Origin: Lepidodermella squamata
Lineage: Eukaryota; Gastrotricha
Assembly (NCBI GenBank): GCA_047495785.1
Contig: JBLDXI010000033.1
Coordinates: 1,488,001 to 1,552,000 of the forward strand
Direction: 5' to 3'
Length of the DNA stretch: 64,000 bases
This document shows positions 55,812 through 64,000 of the stretch, piece after piece. How positions within the stretch are numbered: position 1 is the first letter of the stretch; each line of letters begins with the position of its first letter. The notes under the pieces were generated by a model. That model searched no databases. It was given only the letters and a program-made list of their open reading frames with translations, and had not been told where the DNA came from. A program made the translations under genes and the position numbers.

Positions 55812-56282
55812 ATGCTAAAATTTATTATCATATCACATTTTTTAGGGCTCAGTGAAGCTTTACTTTGTTATCTTAGCTTCGGAAGAGGTGCGAAGCAGCA
55901 ATTAATTAAGGGAGATGGATGTGGGGCGTGCAGTTTGGTTAGAACCTATCGAATACCTGATAGGCTATTGCCGCAAGTTGAAAACTTGACCGATTTCAAT
56001 CAGCTGATACCCATGTCGCCTCATTTTGGCTGTTTTACAACAAAAGCTCCAAAACGATCTTGCGCGAGTCGATGCAGCCTATTGCGAATGCATCTGCTGT
56101 CAAACGAACGCATGGCTGAATGTAAATGTTGCTCGACACCACTGTGCAATTATTTCCCGATAAAAAGCAACAGTGTTTCTTCACTACCACCGCGCAAATG
56201 GCATGCGATAGTACTGATTTTGGCCTTTAAACTGGTTCTCTCTGTATATTACAGTGATTATATTTATTTCATCGAGCTTTAA
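55812..56282 (+). CDS. Ly6/uPAR-like protein, tandem copy 2
   Basis: 156 residues, single exon. Signal peptide MLKFIIISHFLGLSEA, then LLCYLSFG, DGCGACSLVRTYRIP, a polar loop, GCFTTK, CASRCSLL and ECKCCSTPLCNYF. The C-terminal end (WHAIVLILAFKLVLSVYY) is hydrophobic but followed by a short charged tail, so anchoring is likely but less clear. Closest to the dispersed member at 28731 and to copy 3. Confidence 0.78.
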   Translation: MLKFIIISHFLGLSEALLCYLSFGRGAKQQLIKGDGCGACSLVRTYRIPDRLLPQVENLTDFNQLIPMSPHFGCFTTKAPKRSCASRCSLLRMHLLSNERMAECKCCSTPLCNYFPIKSNSVSSLPPRKWHAIVLILAFKLVLSVYYSDYIYFIEL

Positions 56283-56543
56283 TGCAGCGTGCATATACAC
56301 GAAAGATTTCGGCACCGGGATTTCGTAGATACTTCCTGTCAGACTTAATACGCATTTATATAACACATTTACCTTATACTAATAAATATACGTATTTTTT
56401 GTTTATAACGCAGGAAGCCCCTGGTACGGGGGAATAAAGTGAATGTTATTCTTCCGGGCGCTAATTCCTTTATAAAGAACGCGCTTTCATGTGAATTAAG
56501 TGCCAGGTGCGGGATCAGATAGTATGAATCACTCGATTGAAAT

Positions 56544-57032
56544 ATGATTTTGTTGAGATATTCGCTACTTTTATGCGTCGCAGCCTTTAGCGAGGCTGGT
56601 ATTAACATCCCAGGTGATATCACGTGCTACGTCAGTTACGGCCATCGGACTAATGCTTACGTTACGGAAAGCGACGGCTGCCGAGTTTGCAGTTTAGTCC
56701 GGCGGTACCGCATCGCCACTTTTGGACAGGAACGACACGATCATGGCTCTTCGGCAGCTATCCAGTCCGTGCCTCAAGCCCACGTGCAGAATGTGCCGTT
56801 GGCGCCGATGCAGAGTTGTTTTACGTCGACGGCGAGGGGTGATTCGTCGTGTGAGGGCCAGTGCGAGCAGATGAAGGCGAATCCCACGCCGAATGAGTTC
56901 ATGGTCGAGTGCCGGTGCTGTACGACGGACCTGTGCAACAGCTTCGAGAGTGGCGCTAGTAGACTGAATACTACTGTGGCTTTTATTTTCTACTGCCTAT
57001 TTTTAGCATTCCTCTTCGCAGCTATTCAATAA
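56544..57032 (+). CDS. Ly6/uPAR-like protein, tandem copy 3
   Basis: 162 residues, single exon. Signal peptide MILLRYSLLLCVAAFSEA, then ITCYVSYG, DGCRVCSLVRRYRIA, QSCFTST, CEGQCEQM and VECRCCTTDLCNSF, ending with a hydrophobic tail (TVAFIFYCLFLAFLFAAIQ) right at the C-terminus, typical of a GPI-anchor signal. All expected Ly6 cysteines are present. It is probably a surface protein; partner unknown. Confidence 0.8.
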   Translation: MILLRYSLLLCVAAFSEAGINIPGDITCYVSYGHRTNAYVTESDGCRVCSLVRRYRIATFGQERHDHGSSAAIQSVPQAHVQNVPLAPMQSCFTSTARGDSSCEGQCEQMKANPTPNEFMVECRCCTTDLCNSFESGASRLNTTVAFIFYCLFLAFLFAAIQ

Positions 57033-57374
57033 ATGCGATGAGAAGAGAAATGGATGATTGGCGAACAATCTTCTTCTTACAACAATCATTTTTACTTTTA
57101 GGTATATTCTCACGAGAATAACGGTGTCACACCATGGTCAACTATTCATCAAAGCATCAGAGGCTTTCTGATTGTTTTTGATGGTTCGAAGGCCGCTTGG
57201 ATTCCCCCGAAATTGTGTTCCAGACTGAGGAGGATACAAGAAACGCGCTGGAAATTGATGCTTTTTTTGTGATTTTCTTGTTCCTAGCGAAACGCCTGTG
57301 CGAAGCGAATATACCGTCCTGATGAATTTGACCGATGGTGGTTTGGAAAACGCGGTGTCATGCTGAAATTGATA

Positions 57375-57554
57375 CAGGGTGGCCAAAAAATTGGGCAGAA
57401 GACGAATTCGATGCGCATCAATTTAATGAGGAGTGTCAAGAAATTGAGGAGTTCCATTGGCAAAAGAATGCTTGAAATTCTTCAACTTCTTAAAACTCCT
57501 CATTAAATCGATGCGCATCGAATTCGCCTTCTGCCCAATTTTTTGGCCACCCTG
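57375..57554. mobile_element. Miniature palindromic element with TA target
   Basis: It begins CAGGGTGGCCAAAAAATTGG and ends CCAATTTTTTGGCCACCCTG, with about 60 bases of near-perfect inverted repeat on each side. TA is duplicated at both flanks (57373-57374 and 57555-57556), as for the Tc1/mariner superfamily. Length is 180 bases, no coding capacity. Confidence 0.85.
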
Positions 57555-57651
57555 TAAAAATAATTTTAATTGCATTAATCGAAATTACAAAGATTTTCTC
57601 ACCTCCGGACACGTTGGCGGATGCGGCGTGATTGCAACCATTTTATTTATT

Positions 57652-58641
57652 TTAAAAAATGCCGGTACTATGAGACGGCGAGACGGTTGTCCGGTTGTCC
57701 GGCTGCGAGGGTTTCGGCCGTTTGCCTACAGCTCGAGCACGGCGCGTGGCTTGTTGGATGGCACGTTTGCTTGGCAACAAAGACGTAACAGCAATTGGCA
57801 AGCCTTCGGTCAGATCAAGCTGCAACCGATGAGGTTTATCTCGAGAATTTGCAGCACGAGTCTAAAGTTGAAAAATGAACCTTTGTATAATTGGTTTGGG
57901 GTGTTTTTGCGATAACTAACCTTCAACGCGTTCATAACCTTCTTCGCTTCATGTCGCTCGGGCATCGGGTCGTGATTGTCATCTTTCCAGGCTTTCTTCT
58001 CGAAAGACAACGGCAGTGGTAGCAATTGATTCGTCATGTAGGCCGAGGCGGAGCAATCGGTGTGATCAGCACATTTCAGCAGGATTTGATCATGCTTGGT
58101 TGATTTGTATAGGACAGAGTACCGGTAGCCTTCTCGCAGGTAATGCGTCGCGCCCATCTGAGATTTGAATGGCTCGAACTTATCGATTTGCGCGCCGGCA
58201 GCTTCTGCGATACCATTGCTATCGACTGGCGAGGCCAAATCGTTCATCGGTTCCGATTTTGGGGAAACAGGTGGAGGAGAAGCGGGAAGCGCGAGCTGGT
58301 CGAGTCCTATGCCCCCGGCGAGTGGTAAGGACGAGACGGTCGATTCGTTGCCAGGCGCATCATCGCCGTCAGGCTTCAACTCTAGGTCGCTGTAGTAGTC
58401 GTCTTGAACTTCAAGAACGCCAAAAGCCAAATTGATTGGACTTGAAATGATTAAAACGTTTGCTATGTCTGAAATTAGGTTAATAAAAGACTTACGGGTC
58501 TTGGGCTATAAATTCGGCCGATTCTTCAACGGTACGTTCAGCCTTAATCGTAACAATTGCGCCGGGTGTCCGACCGCGACCGCGCTTAGCTGGAGTAGCC
58601 TCGCTAGCAGCATTTTCAGGTTGGCGATGATTTTTCGCCAT
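57652..58641 (-). CDS. FLYWCH/Mutator-like zinc-finger protein
   Basis: Exons on the minus strand: 58641-58496, 58440-57921 and 57861-57652, about 291 residues. The first exon begins MAKNHRQPENAAS and has an AT-hook-like patch (KRGRGRTPG), so nuclear targeting is plausible. The middle part has a Pro/Ser/Gly-rich stretch, then GYRYSVLYKSTKHDQILLKC, ADHTDCSASAYM and later HDPMPERHEAKKVM, a Cys/His arrangement like the FLYWCH or WRKY-GCM1 zinc fingers found in Mutator-type transposases and in proteins derived from them. The last exon is basic (LPSKRAIQQATRRARAV). No transposase catalytic domain follows, so this could be a domesticated fragment or a transcription-factor-like protein. Splices use standard GT/AG and keep frame. 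Confidence 0.65.
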
Positions 58642-59184
58642 TTTAATACAATATCGAGTATTTATAATTTGAAATGCGATTCAAATAAAACGAATCAGCA
58701 ATCAGCATGTCGATGCGCGCTATTTAAAAGCACACAAACACAAGATGACCTACAAGGCATGCAAATTATTGCGCAACACTTGGGCCGCGCGCACTAAAAA
58801 AATCAACTCTTTTTTTATTTTGCGTTGATGTGCTTTGTGGCCATTTAGCCCGCCGATGAGCGCACTTTGTTGCGTACCAATTTCTTTCAGGCCTTTTACT
58901 TTGTGGGGGCGCCGACTTTCGCTACTTGGATCTCTTGGACCCAAGCGGGAACATTTATCACGATTTAATCGCTCAAGATCAGCTGATTCCGATTAATACT
59001 CGTTCTGTTCCTCATTTTATTATTAAAATCAAGCCATGGCTACAATATCCAAGCTACTAGCAAGGCAGCTTTTCCCATATTTAGCGTACAAATTTGGAAA
59101 ACTTGCAATTTGCATAAAATTTTACTATTTTTTCACCTATCACTTATCAGTCAATTCAATTCATATCTAGCCATTTTTTGTTAT
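58642..59184. other. Intergenic
   Basis: No gene recognised. It contains the divergent upstream region of the zinc-finger gene and the downstream region of the M13 peptidase gene. Confidence 0.45.
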
Positions 59185-61922
59185 TTACCAAACCGTGCAC
59201 TTGTTCGTCGGATTCATCGGAGCATCCTTGTTACATTTGAAAGCAGTAGCGAAATCGGGATGGTTTGAAACCGGGCCATTGACGCTGGAAAATTGAATTT
59301 TTATTGAAAATTTAAAACATTTTTTTTTAATTTTACCGGAATTTCCCAGGCGAATGAACGTTTTGCAGGATCTGCTGCTTCAAAGATTCTGGGGTGTAGA
59401 GAGTGCACCAGACTTGAGAGTAAGCGACGAAGAAAAGCTGGTCGTCAGTCAGGAAATCGAGACCGATATTAACAGTTTGGTTGACGGCATCGACTGAATC
59501 CTTATAAGCCTGGTACGACGCTCGAAGCCCTCCGTTATCGCCGATATTTTCACCCAGGGTCTGTTTCCCGTCAAGGTGAAGACCCTCAGCTTCATAGGCA
59601 GCGTACTGATCAATCAGGCACTGGGCTCGTTTGTCGAATTTCTCCTTAGTATCCTTCGACCACCAGTTGTTAAGGTTGCCATCCTTATCATACTGACTTC
59701 CACTGTCGTCGAAGCCGTGGCCGATTTCGTGCCCAATAACTGTGCCGATCGCAGCGAAATTGATAGCTGGCGGCATTTCTGGGGCTTGGTAGAAAAACGG
59801 GGCTTGGAGGATACCAGCCGGTACGACGAATTTATTTTGCGTCGGGGAATAATAAGCATTGACAGTTTGAGGAGTCATGTACCAACGAGATGTATCAGGA
59901 GCTTTCCGGAGTTGCTGAAAAAATCAATAGATAAATACTTAAGATTCCAGGAATTCACGGGACCTACGCTGAACTCATCGTCGAATTCGAATGAGTGGCT
60001 ATAGAACTGATTTTGGACAAAGTCGGTGCTGACTTCAAGATTCGAGTAGAACTTGTCCAAATAAGTGTCCTGTTTAATCCAAGGAGGGTAGGCAGCTTCG
60101 TACTTCAGAGAATCGACCTAAAAACATCAAAATTAAGGTTGATTTATGCTAAATGCTGCACAGGGTACCTTGGCTAGAGCTTCAGTTTTTGTTGGTTGAT
60201 CCATCCAATCCAAGTCAACAACTCGTTTTCTGAAAGCGACCGAAACTTTATCGATGACATTGACGGCCTTAGATGGAGAAATATTTAAAAATTCCGAGTT
60301 AAGGGCAAATTTTCTTACAATGTCCTTGCCAGTTTCGGTGAAATGATCTTCAATGTACAAGGCGCCAAGGCCGAAACCAACAGCGGCATCCGTGTAAGAA
60401 ACGCAATCCTGCCAACGAGGCAAGGATCCTGAATGGAAAGGGTTCCAAGACAATTCTAAGCTTGATCTAAATCTTACCTTGCTTGCCAGAGAAAACTGTC
60501 TGGAACTTATCCGAAGCCTCGCTGAAGTCCCCTGCAAATTTGAGACGGTCATTTTGACAACCTTTTCCAACTGGACTTACCTCCAAATCGGGCTGCGTAT
60601 TGCGAAACAGCTCGGAAGACGACGTAGTTGTGAAGAGTTCGCTTTCCCTCGGTCGTAGTAAGGTATCTATTGACCAATGTCGTCAGATCAAGAATGTAAT
60701 CAGTTCCGTAGACCAGAACCGGTTCGGTCTCATCAACAGTGATTCTCGCGGATTTGACGGATTTGAAGATATTATTGGCAAAATCAACCCATCGGATGAA
60801 ACCAGCCTTGCCTGATAAAAAGAATAAGTTTCCTCGAATGTTTTAGCTTCAATTGAATTACTCTGTAACCAGCCGAGAGATTGCTTATTGTACTGAGTTG
60901 ACGGGTCTCGAAGCAGGCGAGTCGGTAGAGAAATTTCAGCCATTTCTTGCTCGAACTTGACGACATCAACGATCAAAGCCTGGTCAACTTGATCCTCGCC
61001 AACAATCGATTTGGCATAACTTGTCAGCAGTTCAATGTAGGCCGTCATGATTGGGTCAGCGTCGGGCCCAGTCAAGGTTTTATTGATGTAGTAATCACGT
61101 GTTCCGGATCCTAAGCCCAACCCGGCCTGGCTGACTTGAATGATGTTAGTCTTCACGTCCTTGATATCGCTAGAGACGCCGAATGAGAAAAATCCACTCT
61201 GGCTGTAAGCATTTCGCTTTTCAAGCACTGTCTCAAGGTCCCAACCGCTTGGGAAGGTGGCGGTTGGAGTTAGGTAAAATCCAAGCATGTCGTTGACTAG
61301 TTTCAACAGCGCAGGTTTGCCATTCGCGGCGATTTCATCGGTCTTCAAACACGCAGCGTAGTAGCGACGCGCCTTCGCCCTGTTCTCAGCTTCCTTAGCC
61401 GGCGCTGGAGCTTCAAGGATGTCCTTCAGGTCCTTTAGAACCAAGTTACGGGCCTCGTCAAAGGTGCTGTATTTGTTGTATCCCGTCGGGATATTGGCTC
61501 GACCTTAAAAAAAATGGCGGTAATTTAAATTCAAATGTATCCTAAATTATTTATACGTTCATAGCCTCCGCAGGTGTATTGGTAGAAATCTTCGCAGGGG
61601 TTCGCGCTTGGGTCCATATTCGCTAGAATTGCGCCAGCTGTGGCGACGCAATTCGTAGTTGTGCAGACTTTCTTCTCCTCAACAGTAATCTCAGCATTTT
61701 TCTCAACTTCAGCACTGTACAAAATGGCTAGGGTGATGACGGCCGTGGTTAGTAGGATGATGGGAATGAAGAACACGATGAATTGGCAACAGGCTGACTG
61801 CCTAGCTAACCAAGATCGATCGTCTAAATTACGGGAAAAGCTTGAAAAATTATAGATGTTTTTGTATTATGTTTCGAACCTTTACGATGCACATGATCGT
61901 CGCCGAACTCGCCCTTTTCCAT
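59185..61922 (-). CDS. M13 peptidase (neprilysin-type), intact zinc site
   Basis: Nine exons on the minus strand: 61922-61880, 61823-61557, 61503-60862, 60811-60581, 60531-60478, 60428-60169, 60117-59968, 59914-59337 and 59284-59185, total about 774 residues. A short cytoplasmic head (MEKGEFGDDHVHRK) is followed by one membrane span (VFFIPIILLTTAVITLAILY) and a large ectodomain: CEDFYQYTCGGYE, VNAYYSPTQNKFVVPAGILQ, the zinc motif HEIGHGFDD at about residue 610, GENIGDNGG with the third ligand, the YSQVWC block and the C-terminal CTVW. These are the hallmarks of neprilysin-type ectopeptidases that cut small peptides outside the cell. All catalytic residues are present. The small 50-54 base introns are typical of the window. 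Orthology to a given neprilysin is not decided. Confidence 0.92.
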
Positions 61923-62457
61923 CTTAAAATTAATAAATTCCTAATAGTTTCGAGTAAAAAAGGAGCTTTAATATTTAGGCGGTTTTGTAACCTTATGAAT
62001 CGCACCCTTTTAATCACACGTCTATACGGCGTTTTGCCCCAAATGAGCGCAAAAACTGATACCAATTATATCGCAAAATGACTTAATTATACCCATTAAA
62101 GCCGCTATTGAATCGGGTTTTTCACCGACAGTGAAGGGATTTCAGCGATAAGCTGCCCACTTTTTCATTATAATATGTGACGCTGTGTGAAAGTTTATCT
62201 CGCCCCTTTGCACCCAGCCGGAAAAGTCATTTGGCACCCATTTTTCATTGTTTAGTATGTCTTGCCAACCAGCGCGTATATTGTTATCAGATGCCGAAAC
62301 AGCGGGCGGCGGCTAATTTCCCCGTTAGATGCTCCGCCTCTGATTACCGCCTATAAGTTGATGAGTAGTTGACGAGAGGCGATGTCACCTAGTTGATGAA
62401 TCATGATATTGAAAATGATAAAAAATCTGGAGCCGAAGGGGCTAATTTAGAACTTAA
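61923..62457. other. Intergenic upstream of the M13 peptidase
   Basis: No gene recognised. It is the 5' region of the minus-strand peptidase gene, up to the piggyBac-type element. Confidence 0.45.
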
Positions 62458-63244
62458 CCCTTTCATGGCCATAACGACGATTTCGGAATTTTGACTTTGA
62501 CAGTGCACCAAAATTTCATTTTGATTTATTTTTTATTTTTGATCGCCCTTTCAAGCAATACTACTTTTCGATGTTGGCTACAAGAATTTGAAACAATCAG
62601 ACCGCTATCTCACACCGTTTTGAAAATATGACCATTTTAAAATTGATAACTGAGGTATGAAATTTCGATTTTTCTCAAATTGAAATTAAGGTAACCCCAT
62701 CTCATTATCCGGTCATACAAAAAATACTACAGTGTCCGGCATAGTCTCATTGACCTGTGTGCAAATTGTTATCTGATTTCGACAAAAACTAACAGCGCTG
62801 CCTTGATTTTAGCTAAGTGGTCGAAATCGTCCTGTCGGCCCAGACGATATACAGGCGAGATGCGGGTTTTTTGTGCTTCAAAACGGCGGCGTGTGAAAAA
62901 GCTGACTTGGCTGAATACTGATCGAAATGCTGATTTTTGAAAACTGGGTTTAACTGATTTCTTTTCTCAGAATAATGAAGGGAGAATTTCAGGGACCGTT
63001 AAGGGAGAGGCTTAGAACATGCAAATTCAATGTTGACAGCATCTAATGCTGTAACTAGGGTGTTTGAAAAATGTGCTGAAATCAGCTGGGCCGATAGGGC
63101 GATTTCGACCACTTTTTGCACAGCCTTAACGGTGATGGATAGAGACAAGCGGGTTTCAAAATCGTGATCAGGGCCTTCGAAAACCCCTAGAACTCCTGTC
63201 AAATATTTTTTCTACCGGAGATAAATAATTCGGCCATGAAAGGG
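62458..63244. mobile_element. piggyBac-type miniature element
   Basis: The ends are CCCTTTCATGGCC and its reverse complement GGCCATGAAAGGG, each bordered by TTAA (62454-62457 and 63245-63248), the target-site duplication of piggyBac transposons. The 787-base element has no transposase. Inside, GTGGTCGAAATCGTCCTGTC (about 62817) and an inverted copy (about 63092-63113) form a second pair of arms. Confidence 0.85.
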
Positions 63245-63304
63245 TTAATTAAATCAGGCAGATTCTTAAGCCTCATGAATTCAGCTTCAATGTTCAATGT
63301 TCAA

Positions 63305-63384
63305 GGTTTTCGTTTTTTCGAAAAATTGGGAAATTTTTATGTACCTACATAAAAATTTCCCAATTTTTCGAAAAAACGAAAACC
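63305..63384. repeat. Perfect 80-base hairpin
   Basis: The arm GGTTTTCGTTTTTTCGAAAA, continuing to ATGTA, is matched base by base by its reverse complement after a 2-base centre: 39 paired bases on each side. Such a perfect palindrome is unusual and may be a recent element or the source of a structured RNA. Confidence 0.85.
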
Positions 63385-63736
63385 TGATAATCAATTACTT
63401 CTTTGTGATCTTTTATAAATAATCTCACAATTTTTATGATTTTTTTTGTTTATTGCCTGATAATCGAATCTTCAGAAATAGGGTAATCAGCTTTGAGTAT
63501 AAGTAATGTCCAACATTTTGGGCTTGAGTCGAAATTTTCAGATCATTTTGCGCAATCTCGAGACCTCTGTTCTTCGATCCAACTGCTCAGCTAATTGTGA
63601 TTCTGAAGCGCCATTATTTAATGCGTAATAATTCGCGTGTTATTCTTCGATTTGCTGCAATGATGCTCCATCCTAATTGGCGCCAAGTCGATAAAGGACT
63701 GCCTATGCTGGCAGATTATTGACAAATTAAAAAAAA

Positions 63737-64000
63737 ATGATTTCTATATGGGGATTTTCATTTATTGGTATGCAAAGCAATTCGGATATTTTTATTGAAT
63801 TTTACGAATTTTTCCAATCCAGTGATCGCCCTGGTTTGTGCCGTCTCATGCAATCCAGCTGAACAGGCCGCCGGAGTAGCTGACCAACAAGCTGGCGAGA
63901 GGACAGCTTGGGTTAGCGTTGAGTAAGTCGAATTTAGGTTTCCAGATAATTCCGCAATTCAAATCATTTCCAGCCACGAAGTAACGAAGAAGAAGAAATC
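63737..64000 (+). CDS. Start of a secreted-protein gene, cut by window end
   Basis: Exons are 63737-63767, 63823-63922 and 63974-64000 (continues outside). The spliced start MISIWGFSFIVIALVCAVSC is a good signal peptide with a Cys at its end, followed by NPAEQAAGVADQQAGERTAW and a charged piece with four Lys. The joins keep frame and use GT/AG. Only about 52 residues are visible, so the family cannot be told. Confidence 0.65.

Overview
The window looks like nuclear DNA of a small-genome invertebrate, most likely a nematode. The evidence is: spliced genes with very short introns (many 50-60 bases), acceptors of the type TTTTCAG / TTTCCAG, close gene spacing on both strands, tandem expansions of nicotinic-type Cys-loop channel subunits and Ly6-like proteins, and a U2 snRNA gene. 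The species cannot be read from the sequence. No bacterial operon, CRISPR array or virus was seen. All exon joins were worked out by hand from splice sites, reading frame and paralogue comparison.

Layout. 1-7.8 kb: four same-strand Cys-loop channel subunit genes, the first cut by the window edge. 7.8-21.5 kb: a duplicated, partly decayed accessory region. It holds two papain-family (C1A) protease genes, a stand-alone pro-region copy, a decayed copy, PPxY membrane proteins, a Gly/Cys-rich exon, a non-catalytic trypsin-like protein and a basic secreted Ser/Gly/Lys protein, with several miniature inverted-repeat elements. 21.5-24.0 kb: a mitochondrial short-chain acyl-CoA synthetase (ACSS3 type, minus strand). 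25.0-29.9 kb: a mirror-image block of two families I do not recognise (an RRM-like/coiled-coil family and an orphan single-exon family), plus a Ly6-like gene and a third orphan copy. 31.7-33.7 kb: a GTPase with a Cys/His-rich tail. 33.7-38.7 kb: gene-poor.

38.7-42.0 kb: an M13 (neprilysin-type) protein without its zinc site. 44.2-46.5 kb: sterol O-acyltransferase. 47.3-53.4 kb: two lipase-fold/PAN-domain genes that both lack the catalytic serine; the first carries a U2 snRNA gene in an intron. 55.2-57.0 kb: three tandem Ly6-like genes. 57.7-58.6 kb: a FLYWCH/Mutator-like zinc-finger protein. 59.2-61.9 kb: an M13 peptidase with an intact zinc site. 62.5-63.2 kb: a piggyBac-type miniature element. 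63.7 kb to the end: the start of a secreted protein gene.

How it fits together. Channels, Ly6-like GPI-type proteins and neprilysins are all cell-surface or neuromuscular types, but nothing in the sequence shows that they work together. A recurring theme is loss of catalytic residues with the fold kept: the trypsin homologue, one M13 protein and both lipase/PAN proteins. The most novel-looking unit is the mirror-image orphan gene block at 25.0-28.2 kb.
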